Shown piece by piece: positions 47,299-57,497 of a stretch of 64,000 nt of DNA (position 1 is the stretch's first letter; every line of letters starts with the position of its first letter). The translations under genes were made by a program, and so were the position numbers. Under the pieces are notes generated by a model that was not told the origin of the DNA, did not search any database, and saw only the letters and a program-made list of their open reading frames with translations. This DNA comes from Gymnopus androsaceus JB14 (taxonomy: Eukaryota > Basidiomycota > Agaricomycetes > Agaricales > Omphalotaceae): assembly GCA_009733575.1 (NCBI GenBank), contig ML769588.1:61656-125655 (forward strand). The letters are read 5' to 3'.

Positions 47299-48477
47299 AT
47301 GGCATACCTTTTCTCTCTGTTAGGTCTATGCATCGGTAAGCCTGAGTCCAGTCAAAGTCCATTTGTTTAACTGAACTTGCTCCAAGGCTACGTGTAGTAC
47401 TGTCAAACCACTAATCAGTCTAGTCTCACACTCGAAATAAATCCTGATATACTCGGTATCCCTACTGATGTATCATTTCAACTGGCTGGGGCAGACGGTG
47501 GTGCAGTGACTACCTACCAGGTCTCTTACATCAATGGGTTCAGTTTGTCCAAGAGTTTTTCCGAGACTACCGAAGTCTACACTTACATAGTGTCTACATC
47601 TGGATTCATTTTCGAAGACGATGCGGATGGATTAACGGAGGCCTGCAATGCAGTAGGAACAACAACAGTAAATTGTGAAGTTGTTCAAGAGGGGACTTCT
47701 ACCAATAATATCACTGGCCCCATTACCACTGTGGTACTTGCAGTCGAGACACAATCTCTGAGTCAGACGAGTAGCACAGCACCGTCTGCACTCCCACATT
47801 CGCCCTCACCCACGCCCTCACCCACATCCACTGCTCCCCAGTCCGCTCCTAAAAATGCCAAGGAACCATTGGCACCAATCATTGGAGCTGTAGTCGGCGG
47901 CGTTGTATTGCTTCTTTTGATCATCCTTACATGCTGGTTGGTTCAAGCACGACGGAGAAGAAAGCAATTGCGCCAGTCAGTGAAGAATGCTCAGGAAGCT
48001 ACTATCTCTCCATTGTAGGTGTATTTATGAGGAATCTACGCCGTTGACACTTGCTAATTTTTTGGGCTGGGTTTTAGTGATCCTCCCAGCTATAACGACA
48101 ACTGGGGCCCTTTGTCAACCATTCGGCGACTCCGAACCTCAATACGAGGTGCGTGTACATGGTTATCAGAATATTACCTCTGAATAATCGAGCTCTTGGA
48201 TTATCTAGGTGTCAGATCGAAAGGATCAGAGATGGGAGAGCGAGAGCGAGAACGGGCGATGGGTGCGGACTCGTCTGATGGGGTTCGCCGTGAAGAATTG
48301 AACGGACAAGTTCAAAATGGACTCGGGGATGGTGGTCATCATGACGCTGACTCGGAGATAGCCTATCTACAACGGCGAATGGCTGAGATACTTCAACGGG
48401 TGAGAAGAATAGAAGAGCAAGGAGTGGTCAATGATAATCCACCCGAATACGCATCTCAGCCCAGTGAGGCTGCATGA
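47299..48477 (+). CDS. Single-pass membrane protein with two PPxY motifs (one nonsense codon)
   Basis: Start MAYLFSLLGLCI at 47299 (short signal peptide). Four exons (introns 47336-47386, 48015-48077 and 48149-48208) sum to 335 codons in one frame. A Ser/Thr-rich ectodomain (VYTYIVSTSGFIFEDDADGL, EACNAVGTTTVNC) leads to a TM helix (PIIGAVVGGVVLLLLIILTC), a basic stop-transfer RRRRK and a cytoplasmic tail. The tail has DPPSY, a charged coiled-coil stretch and NPPEY. PPxY motifs usually recruit WW domains of Rsp5/Nedd4 ubiquitin ligases. A TAG codon at 47395-47397 interrupts the start of the ectodomain; the sister copy lacks it. So either this is a pseudogene with one lesion, or the codon is a sequence error. 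Confidence 0.65.
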
Positions 48478-48864
48478 GTATTAGTAGTTTCTCGGAACAG
48501 TTTGTATTCTACGTTCTTCTGTATCATGACATTGACAGGATGTAAATTACCGGATCAGGTTTCGTTCGGAATTGCCGTTGAAATCACTGTAGAACGACCT
48601 GCTACTTCATTCGCGTCGTTGAGATGTCCACAACGGAAGCAAGTGCCTCCGCAGATGCCGCATCGTATAAGACGCTTTGGCACTTTCCCACATCAGTGAT
48701 CGATCGTCGGGGTGCATCTGAACTAATTAGTTTACGGCTCAATTCTCCAAGTCGTTGAAGGTTCAGTAATCTAGTGTTGTGCGAAATGAAGACAACACCC
48801 TATTAGATAGCCAGAGACTCCAACGCTTCAACGCCGAGTAGCCGACAAAGACCGAACAATGTTT

Positions 48865-48990
48865 CTAAGGGAGTATGTCGATTGAGTATAAGATAATTCG
48901 AGCTTGAAAGTACACCATTAACACTTCGAGAGCGACAAGGACAGCAATGATAGCAATGATCAGAGCAAAAAAGAACAATGAGAGCATCAT
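48865..48990 (-). CDS. Small single-helix membrane peptide, copy 1 (41 aa)
   Basis: MMLSLFFFALIIAIIAVLVA, then a short loop, YFQARIILYS and a short tail. It is one hydrophobic helix followed by a charged YFQAR segment. The sister frame at 50109-50198 differs by substitutions and by indels that are multiples of three, so the reading frame has been kept, which argues for a real peptide. It lies just outside the right inverted-repeat arm and 30 bp from the transposable element. Confidence 0.45.
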   Translation of the reverse strand: MMLSLFFFALIIAIIAVLVALEVLMVYFQARIILYSIDILP

Positions 48991-49020
48991 AAGTAGAGGC
49001 GATAGAATACACGGCGAGAG

Positions 49021-49685
49021 GATTATTCTGTTTGACAACCCTGTTGTTACGTGACAACCCAGGGTTGTTGCTTCAAAAATCATGTGATCTCCGGTCACTC
49101 CGTCCCATCACCGTGAAGTCAGCGCTCATTCTCTTGCCACGTCGACCTCAACATACCAACACTGGCTGCACCGCTCGATGCAGACCGTTGGCCTCAATAA
49201 TGGCTTCGGTGACATCAATGCTCCTGTCCTCAACTTCCAACATCTGTTCATTCCCTCCAAGTTCTGTCAAGACACCAGTGACACGGAGAGATAGCGGGAA
49301 GAGTAAAAAGTAGAGTCTGGTACTAGGTACGTGCCCGGGGTCTTCCATTCTTCTTCCTTTGATGCTCATGTTTCATTCTTAGTATCCCGCTGCCTAGCTG
49401 TGCGTAAATCCATACTCCCTGCTGAGCTACTGGCTCTGATCTCCAGAATCTTTCTGTACCCAAATCCGCGTTCTCTGTGAATATTCCTATAACTATTGTA
49501 TCTGTACATTGTAGTGCATTTGCTCACAATAACTCAAGTTTGTCTCCACTCCAATGCTTGCCTGATGCTTGCGGCGCTGCCGCTGCTTCAATTGTGACCC
49601 ATTTTACCTCCGGTGTGACGCCCGGTGTTGCAGGGGTTGTCGATGGGGTTGTTTTGTGACAACGGGGTTGTCAAACAGAATAATC
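49021..49685. mobile_element. Non-autonomous DNA transposon-like element with terminal inverted repeats
   Basis: Starts GATTATTCTGTTTGACAACC and ends with its reverse complement (GGTTGTCAAACAGAATAATC). The terminal repeat can be followed for about 40 bases with a few mismatches (inner part GTTGT..GTGACAAC). It is flanked by CACGGCGAGAG (49010-49020) and CACAGCGAGAG (49686-49696), an 11-base direct repeat with one mismatch. A TSD of about 9-11 bases fits Mutator-like elements. The interior (665 bp in all) encodes no transposase; a minus-strand frame (VTGVLTELGGNEQMLEVED) is of unknown meaning. The uninterrupted sister sequence near 50235 (ACACAAGCGAGAGATG) shows the empty site. Confidence 0.75.
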
Positions 49686-50108
49686 CACAGCGAGAGGTGT
49701 AGAGAGTGTGAGAGAGCTCGAATGGGATAGAACCTCTAGAACAAGGAAGCAAATTATGCATCGTATGAGACGCTTTGGCCCTTTATCACACTGACAGCAA
49801 TGATTGATCGTCGGAAATGGGTGCATTATCGGTTCAGCATTACTGTACACTCCCGGCTCTTACACACGGGCTGACAGTTCGGAATCATTTCGACTCTGAG
49901 AGCTGAAAGTCCTCATTTCTTAATGTCGCAGTAAGCCAATGGTTCAGGGCTGGTGCGCACTGAATACAACAGCTTGTAAAGGTGAGAAGCAAAGACCCCA
50001 TAATACACTGATTTCGAGTATCTAAAGACCCTAATCGTATCTACGTCCGACATCGTGAGGGCTGCACAAAGGCTCTAAGGCTATAGCATTGAGTCAGCAG
50101 AGATGTGA

Positions 50109-50198
50109 TTAAATATAATTAATTCGAGCTTGGAAATACACTACGAGAGCAATAAGGACAGCAATGATAGCAATGGTCAAGTACAACAAAGAATTCAT
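50109..50198 (-). CDS. Small single-helix membrane peptide, copy 2 (29 aa)
   Basis: MNSLLYLTIAIIAVLIALVV followed by YFQARINYI. It is the paralogue of the frame at 48865-48990, within a tandem duplication of the surrounding sequence (48650-49020 and about 49745-50285). The AIIAVL(V/I)AL core and YFQARI are kept. Confidence 0.45.
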   Translation of the reverse strand: MNSLLYLTIAIIAVLIALVVYFQARINYI

Positions 50199-50289
50199 GA
50201 GAACATTATAAGTAGAGGCGATAGTATCAATAATACACAAGCGAGAGATGTAGAGTGTGTGGAAGAGAGTGAGAATTGGGTTGAAGCAC

Positions 50290-51000
50290 CAGCCACCACT
50301 GCCAGCATGTGAGGGTGGGCTCGATGCAATATTTCTAGCAAATGAGGAGATTCATCACATAGTGGCGGTCCTACGTAGGCTCGAGTCTTCTTGAACTTGA
50401 GTCATCTGTACGTTCTAAGAAGAAAATCAGAATGAAAATGGCGTGAAATGAAATAATGAACCCTCACGAGTCGGAAGTTCTTGTAGTTCTACCATTGAGC
50501 TAGGGAATTGAGCAGTCGACTGATCATCTCGGAAAAGGATCTTCAATATTCAATGTGTTCGTCCCGAGAGAGTCTGAATAATTAATTCAGTGCTTTGTAA
50601 TAGGGAGCTGAATGTAGTACTAACCACTCTGTTCCACTAATGTTTTGAGTTGAGATCATGAAAAACAGGTTTGCATTCCGTTCGCATAACCTTCGTGTTA
50701 TTTGCATACGGACAAGCATAGACGTCAGTCTACGAATGATATAAAGACACACCGCTGAGGGATGCAAAGTGATGGCACTCACAAAGATATCTCTCTAGAA
50801 GTCTGTTCTACATCTCGTATTGCATGTCTGGTCAACTTTTGGTAAACTCCACCTTTGTCTCGTATTCCGTAACAGTTTGTCCGGCTTTTGGTCTGGGCTA
50901 GCTTTTGCATCTAATTCCTGGTGTAAGCTTAGTGGTTCTACGTATACGAAAAAACTCAATCAGCAAATTGAATACACGTAGAAAAAGCAGTCCTTACACA
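50290..51000. other. Region without a recognisable gene
   Basis: About 700 bp. A tRNA-like D-arm sequence (TAGCTCAATGGTAGAAC, minus strand, near 50500) is present but no tRNA can be folded. No coding frame is supported. Confidence 0.4.
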
Positions 51001-51266
51001 TCAGGCGCTTTTGGTGAGATTTTGCACTGTCGAAACATGCTCGGGGCTGCAACCAAATTTCGAGATTAGCCACATGAGTTTTTCAAGTTCTGCGTTCATG
51101 TTGCGAACGCGGTCTTCGATGATAGCAGCCTTCTTCTTCCGGCGTATCAGGTAAATATGCTGCCAATAAATTTGCTGAAGCCTGTAGCATCATTTACATC
51201 GACGCCAGCTGAAACTATAGATGGGACAAGACTGGTAACGGTAAGAGCTGTAGCTGTAGCGGCCAT
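51001..51266 (-). CDS. Small hypothetical protein with C-terminal helix, frame unresolved
   Basis: A hydrophobic stretch (MAATATALTVTSLVPSIVSA, GVDVNDATGFSKFIGS) ends at a stop. The next frame continues directly with RRKKKAAIIEDRVRNMNAEL and EKLMWLISKFGCSPEHVSTV to a stop at 51001. The two halves look like one protein (membrane segment, then a basic charged helix) joined either by a small intron ending GCTTCAG or across a one-base slip. Upstream coding may extend to about 51390. No homologue recognised. Confidence 0.35.
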
Positions 51267-51522
51267 CGCGGAGTGAGAAGCGATGAAGTCAGTAATGAGA
51301 GGTGAGGAGTTCTGGAGACTCGGATATGACTCTTTGACCTCTGTTCGCTCTGTATTTAACTGTAAAGCATGATTTATATACGTACTGCCAGAGAACAACG
51401 CTCAACACATTCCCATAGGCAATTAGTCACGGCGTCTTCAGTCAAAATCTTGAATTTGGGAACAAAAAAAGTACAAGGGTAGGATGGTGACAACAAAAGA
51501 AGAACGTTGACATCAAGCGCTC

Positions 51523-52987
51523 ATGTCTTGTGGGTCCATATATGTCAACCATTGTTATTTACGTACACCAACAGAAAATGTTGAGAATTGTTCGCCTTGT
51601 CCTTACCTTTCACTTCCCTTCCACCTCTCATGTCCTCTTCCCATCGAACAACGCGAACGCGAAGGCCTACTCATACATGAACTCTCGGAGACTGAGATAT
51701 TTTGGCGGGATCATTATGATTGGCTCAAGGAGCACGGATACCAACTACGCCCACGATATCAACCCAACTGGGTACCTTCTTGGAGGTCAGATCCGACAAA
51801 GTTGTCTATGGACTATGAGGATAACCTGATACCGAAGGGTAGGTATCATCTCCTCTCTTTAGCTACATGCCTGACCATTCATTGTTAGCATCCCTTTGTT
51901 ATGGACGCTGTTCGTATTCGAGATGGAAAACCTGTAATTCTCCGACGTCCAGATCCACCTTCCGTATCTCAAGAGATACAGATAGGACGTATAGTGTCTT
52001 CTGCTCAGCAGTGCTCCGATCTTCGTAATCATTGTGTACCTATCGACGAAACACTCCTAGTTTCGGACACTGAGGAGCCCAGAAACCATTATTGTGGTGA
52101 TGCCATTTCTTGTTCCCTGGAATGCTGTGAAATTTTCCACTGTTGGGGAGGTCGTCGATTTCTGCAGTCAGGTTTTTGAGGTACGTTGTTCATGCCTCTG
52201 GTTCATTCTCATGGATCTCTGAATGATTATGCAGGGTCTGCAATACATGCATAGTCTGAACATTGCACACAAGTATGCTTTTTTCAGTCATAGCATCCCT
52301 CCTCCGTTAACTTTCTTCTCAGTGATGCAAAAGATACCAATATCATGATGGATTGGTCACCTTTGTATGATAATCCACCTCATTTTCTAAGCACTAGGGC
52401 GGAATGCTGACCTGATTGGGACACCAAAGCATCACAATCGCACTACACGTCCGGTCAAATACCACTTCATCTGATTGGAACCTGTCAAATCAGTACAATC
52501 CCGAATGATGGACCTCACCTTTTGCGTCCTGGCTATGGTGGGGACCGAACTGTGCCCGAATTTAGTCGAAATGAGCAATGCGATCCTTTCAAGGTCGATG
52601 TGTACTGCTTGGGCAATCTCATTCGAACAAAATTCTTAACGGTCAGTCCATCCTTCTTTTTGTCAATTAATGAAACTGAAAGATGTTCAGGGTGATAGGT
52701 TTAGTGTGGCCAAGGGTAACCTTGAATTTTTGCAAGGGCTCATTTCGGATATGACCCATGATGATCCCTCCAAACGGCCCAACATGGAGCAAGTTGTTTC
52801 TCGGTTTGACGAGATTCGCAAGGGCCTCAGTTCACGGAAGCTGCGTAGCAGAATCTTTAACAAGGATGAACATTTCATTCAGCAATGTCTCATCTTTCCC
52901 TTTCACTGGTTGAGACAAGCATCCTATGTTGCTCGTAGGTTGCCAGCGATACCGCGTTACACTGCTCGCGATGTTCACAAGGAGTAG
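51523..52987 (+). pseudogene. Mushroom kinase-like protein, pseudokinase motifs, frame-broken
   Basis: Layout of a large Agaricomycete kinase-like family. The N-terminal ETEIFWRDHYDWLKEHGYQL is followed by PRYQPNWVPSW, then VILRRPDPP where the ATP-binding Lys is expected. VMPFLVPWNAVKFSTVGEVV and GLQYMHSLNIAHNDAKDTNI come next; the catalytic HRD reads HND. Then TTRPVKYHFI runs to DWN where DFG belongs. GDRTVPEFSRNEQCDPFKVD, HDDPSKRPNMEQVVSRFDEI and RLPAIPRYTARD close the C-lobe. Lys, HRD and DFG are thus all altered, so even an intact version would probably be inactive. At least three frame changes (near 52090, 52410 and 52475) suggest decay. A second copy lies at 55450. Confidence 0.65.
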
Positions 52988-53412
52988 GTTCAGACATCGT
53001 AGGATAGTCCATTTATAATACTCTCGTGATAATTCTTTGTTCTGTCTTTACTTACTGTCGTTACTGCATCGGGGCTCCTAAAGTGACCCCCAACCGTTCT
53101 TTACACCCAAATTTACACTTTGGCATATACGCTTTGGCAGCATAGAACAGTGCAAATTCCTGAGGTGTCCCGTCAGACAAATAATTTACACACATAAACA
53201 GTAACATGAAATATAGAATACACTCGCATCAGCTGAGGTCCTGTCGTCTAGACAAAATCGTACCACAAATTTCCCCAACGATCTTGCGGAACTCCTGGTG
53301 TGCCCAGTTCTTATTGGCCCCGGAATGCACCGTCTATGTAGCCACCCCATAACTTGAGTTTGCGTTGAACTGTGCATACGGGCACGCAAACCCGAGAGAA
53401 TATGGACATGCT
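52988..53412. other. Spacer, no gene seen
   Basis: About 420 bp after the kinase-like copy. No supported coding frame or repeat. Confidence 0.35.
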
Positions 53413-54030
53413 CTATCCGCTGCTTGACGTCTCTATGCATAGTAGCCATTCAGCTTCGTGTTATCTTTCACGGCGTATGAAATGTAGTTGGTCTCCGAAG
53501 CAAGGCCCTCTAGTGTACACTGCGTGCTCCATCCATCTTCGTCTCTCGGCCACAAATTTTCGTTTGCAACAGTTCCGGAGGATGACTGAGAGGAAATCAT
53601 AATGCAGTTAGCGGTAATTTCGTCAAGTTCTGTGACGCCGGCGAGGGAATATTTTGAAGGAGCGGATACTGATAGAAAATGGAAGGTATGTATGATCCGG
53701 ACCATGAACGTAGTGGAAACGGAGGTGAAAAAGGTAAGACTTGTTTCGAAGTCGTATCGCCTAATAGCGGCAAAGAAACTAGTACTTTATGTCCTGTCAG
53801 ATAATGATAGTTAACCTCCTTGCTGCTGTAATTTGGAAGCCAAGACTCCGATATCAACTTACCATTATCCGATGCACCAATTTCAAAGAGAAAAAGAGTT
53901 GGATTCGTCCACATCTACTGTCAAAACCCTCCATTCAAGAAAGCGCAAAGATTCCAGTCCTTCCGCTACCCATCTGGCTCAGGATCATCCACTGGGGCGA
54001 CAATCGTAATCGTTCGATTGTGAGGTGACA
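53413..54030 (-). pseudogene. Relic of MID1-type stretch-activated Ca2+ channel subunit
   Basis: On the minus strand, pieces reading TITIVAPVDDPEP, LFLFEIGASDNGKL, VSLPLLGDTTSKQ with PFSPPF, and WPRDEDGWSTQCTLEGLASE-TNYISYAVKDNTKL follow the order of the extracellular N-terminal half of fungal Mid1. Frames are interrupted by stops, and nothing resembling the cysteine-rich C-terminal half follows. MID1 is normally a single-copy gene of about 600 residues, so this is a fragment. The assignment is by pattern memory and should be searched. Confidence 0.45.
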
Positions 54031-54860
54031 ATTGGGAAAGACGGAATAGTTTGGCAGTCAAGCGATAGAACGTTATCAAGGACAGCTGGATAGAAATAAT
54101 GATAGCATTAAGAAGGCAGGATAGTGTCAAGCAGTGGGTGAACGCCGAAAAGCGGTTGCCAGGGGCCGTTTTTACCGCTGTCGCTTTCTCTTGCGCTCCG
54201 AGTTCTCTCTCTTCACCATCTAGCGTTCGGAATTGCTGGCTGTTTACAGATCTCTATCCAGGTCTTTATCACGTCTCGAGTGTAATTAGAATTATCCTAT
54301 AATATCTCCAGCTTTCCACCTCCTTCCGACGCCTCGACCCTCTGAACTACAATTGTCATAAAACACGGGTCGTATCATCGCACGTCGCGACATTGTTTCT
54401 TAATACAGCTTCCTGGATGCTGTTTACTACAGTTTCTTGCAACGTTCCACTCCTTGTACTTTCAATAGCAATTATTGTTCTTCTCAAGGACGCCGCCTTC
54501 AAATTCAAATATATTATATCTATGAAATCTGTCGTTCTTGACGCCTGCTAGCAACGACTGGACTCATGCGGCGGTTATTGTCTTTGCATTCCTTGTATTT
54601 TTGGTTGAAACCTTTGTTCTTCTAGAATCTATTGAGCCTTGTTCAATTGACACTGCTTTTGCAATAGGACATCCTTGTATAAGTAGAGTGCGAAGTGGAG
54701 GTCAAAGAGTCAAATCGCAACCGCTCTATCCTTCGCACAGAATTTTACTTTACTTCTTCTTTTCTACGCAGTAACGACAATGACTCCAACATAGTCCCTC
54801 TGCCGCTTCATTCTCTGATGAGAACGATTATATCACTGCAGAAGACTATGGGCTTGAGTT
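54031..54860. other. Region with one hydrophobic frame, no assigned gene
   Basis: About 830 bp. A plus-strand frame near 54540-54640 contains one good hydrophobic helix (AAVIVFAFLVFLVETFVLL) but lacks an ATG; it might be an upstream exon of the coiled-coil gene at 54861. Nothing else was recognised. Confidence 0.3.
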
Positions 54861-55312
54861 GATGAAATTATCCCTCACGAGCTCCAACGTTCAACACATT
54901 CGCAAAGAAGTGGAACAATTTCGAGACCTTGTCCAGCAATCGGGTACCGAAGCTGACAAGGCGAATTTTCAAAATCTCACCTGCGATTGCGAACGGTGAG
55001 TGTTTTTATGCTGATTGCACACGTACGCTTATATCTCTGACAGAATAATCGAGCTCTGTCGAGAGCTCATGCTTGAACCGGTGGACTGTCTAGACGTAGA
55101 CGAAGAAACCTATCACAAGCTGCATGAACCAGCACAGGAAACCTCTTTGGGAGTACAGCCAGAGAGCGAGGCTCCTTCGGACTCTGCAGGAGTTATGAAT
55201 GATGTGGAACCTAAACAGAAAGTTGTGGTAATACTCAAGGTATTTGCTCTCTGCCTTTGCTGCTTATAGTCGCCTAACAAGCAAACAGGGATAAGACCTC
55301 TTAACGAAAGCT
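54861..55312 (+). CDS. Hypothetical coiled-coil protein, possibly partial
   Basis: An open frame begins upstream at about 54800 (SPSAASFSDENDYITAED) with an ATG at 54861 (MKLSLTSSNVQHIRKEVEQF). It runs through RDLVQQSGTEADKANFQNLT to a GT-AG intron (about 55000-55044), then RIIELCRELMLEPVDCLDVD and an acidic tail. Heptad-like spacing suggests a coiled coil. The end depends on a possible short intron near 55240. The start may lie in an upstream exon. No homologue recognised. Confidence 0.35.
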
Positions 55313-55449
55313 ACTCTTTAAGAGGAGAGTGTCCTGTATCATAGGTAATGATGTATTCTAGTAGAAAAACTCGGTGTATAAGCATTTCGGGAGATTTAGC
55401 TTATGCCAATTTAATGTTAATTTTAATCCAGTAAAACAAAAATGAAAAC

Positions 55450-56440
55450 AAAAGAAGAATGTTTACAAAGTTGCCGCTCGTGTTTTGTGGGTCCATGCAT
55501 GTCAACCATGAAACTTTGTCCTTGACTTCCATCCATCAAACAACGCGATCACGAAGGAGCACTCATACCCGGGAATTTCTGGCGGGTTCATTATGAATGG
55601 CTCAAGGAGCACGGATATCGACTACGCACACGACATCAACCCACTCCTGGAGGTCAGATCCGACGAAATTATCCATAGAATACGAGGATAGCATCATACC
55701 GAAGGTAAGCGCGATCTCCTCTCCTTAACTTCACGCCTGAAACTTCAGTTTTCGATGCTAGCATCCCTTTGTCATGGACGCGGTTCGTATTCGTGTAGTA
55801 CTTCGACGTCCAAATCCATATTGACAGTGTTGTCGCTTCTGGGCCAGCGCGAGCTAATCCTCAGAACCTTTGTATTCCCACCTATGAAACACTCCGGACG
55901 CGGACGAGCCGAGGAACCTCATTAGAGTGATACCGTTTCTTGTCCCCTAGGATATGGTCAAGTTTACAACTCTTGGAGAAGCTGTAGACTTGATGCAATC
56001 AGTTGTTCGAGGTGTGCTTTTCCTTAATAAATGTTATCTAATTTCCTCTTGCAGGGCTGCAATACATGCACAATCTGAACATTCCATACAAGTATGTTTC
56101 TTCACTGTTCCATTGCGCGTCTCTTCTTAGTAGTTCCATCTTAGTGATGCTCAAGATACAGACATTATGTTGGATTGTCGCCTTGTCCAACGATCCTTCC
56201 CACTTTCTAAGCCCATCCACAAACTTCAGTGGGCCAGCAAATCATCATAATCACACGACGCATCCGACTAAATACTATTTCATCGACTGGAACTCGACGT
56301 CGATGCAGTACGATCCTGACAACATTCATCTGGAAAATCCGCGGTATTGGTGGGGACCAACAAACTGTCGAGTCAACAACGGTCACCTCCAGTTTTAGAC
56401 ATCGCGTAGCAGCACAACTATGCATGCATCTTTGAAGACG
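55450..56440 (+). pseudogene. Second, truncated kinase-like copy
   Basis: Paralogue of 51523-52987, including the 5' flank (TTGTGGGTCCATxxATGTCAACCAT). It keeps HYEWLKEHGYRL, ACGAGGATAGCATCATACCGAAGGTAAG, a GLQYMHNLNIPY exon and THPTKYYFIDWNSTSMQYDP (again DWN). It ends at the point where the C-lobe should follow. Several stops and deletions make it a clear pseudogene. Confidence 0.7.
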
Positions 56441-57497
56441 TTCGTTTGTTCGTGTAACTATTAATTCGTCCGATTAGCCGACTTTATTCAGCAACCACCC
56501 CATATCTCGACGGTATGAATCTTCCGCACAGACTCAGATATTACTCCTCATCGACGCGGTGCTCGTTCTGTTAGCCTCTTCGAGTCTTTCTTCTTCCATT
56601 CCTCCTCACCCTTTACCGTCTACTGCCACTCTTCCGCCTCCCTGTGGCAAACTCGTCATACTCCGATGCGGCTTCCTTGCAACGCTGTGGTATAGATTTC
56701 AGTGCCTTTCGGAGCCAAGTTTTGTGGGGTATAATGCTGTCCGACCTGAGTTCAACTTGTGCTGTTACTTCCGATACTCCTCTCAAGAAACGTCATCAAG
56801 CTACCCTGTTGATACATCCCGTGGACTGCATTTGCTTGCTCTCAGCTCCGCTTCGGTAGCAGCAAAAGCCAAAGCTACGTTGACCTCTTCGTGCGTCGTC
56901 AAATAGGTTAAAGACTAAAGACTGTTTGGAGGCATCTTTTGCTTCAGGTATCCAATTAAACGAGTAGCGATGGAGTATAAACAAGGCGAGTTCCAAAATG
57001 TTCGAAGTGCAATCTGCTGCTTTAAAAGGTCAGACAATGCGTAAAATGAGGCACATTTGAAGGTATCACAACCAGATGAGGAGCATGACAATCAAATTCA
57101 ACGACAGCTAGCGTTCGGTATAGATGGAAGAATACTGACTAGTTGGTCTAAAGGGTCCGAAGAGGTGAGACAAGCAATTGAACCGACAATTTTGGCAGGA
57201 AGGAAGTGTATTACACGGCTGGTCACCAAACGCGCATACGCGACGCAGCACGAGTCGCTGTCCCCAGGCCAGTTAATTTGATTCTAGCTGCCATCGGACC
57301 CTTACCTGCAGTGTGCGACTGCGTCTCACGCACAAGAATACCTGAGCCCTGGTGACTCGCCCAAAGAAGTACTCCGCTTGTACTTCCAACTCCCAGGATT
57401 ATGTGTGCAAAGTGAGTTCCATAACCAATGTCAAGAACAACATCTCAGGCATAAAAAGATCGTGAACAACGAGCATCTCCACTTGGGAACTGCTAAA
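56441..57497. other. Region without a recognisable gene, promoter of GMC oxidase
   Basis: About 1 kb with only short open frames in several phases. The stretch 56540-56870 has mildly protein-like composition in two frames but no family resemblance. The last 100 bp should hold the promoter of the oxidoreductase. Confidence 0.35.

Larger units (their letters stand above)
46340..48735. repeat. Right arm of large inverted repeat flanking VPS36
   Basis: Reverse-complement counterpart of 40960-43790. Here the VPS36 partner gene is reduced to a relic and the membrane-protein gene is nearly whole. Shared landmarks: TTCTGTCATCGAGC before the membrane-protein ATG, CTGAACTTGCTCCAAG at its first acceptor, and CGGAATTGCCGTTGAAATCA in the 3' flank. 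Confidence 0.8.

Noticed and set aside
50460..50520. tRNA gene on the minus strand
   Set aside because: A D-arm-like stretch exists, but no anticodon stem, T-arm or acceptor stem pairs with it.
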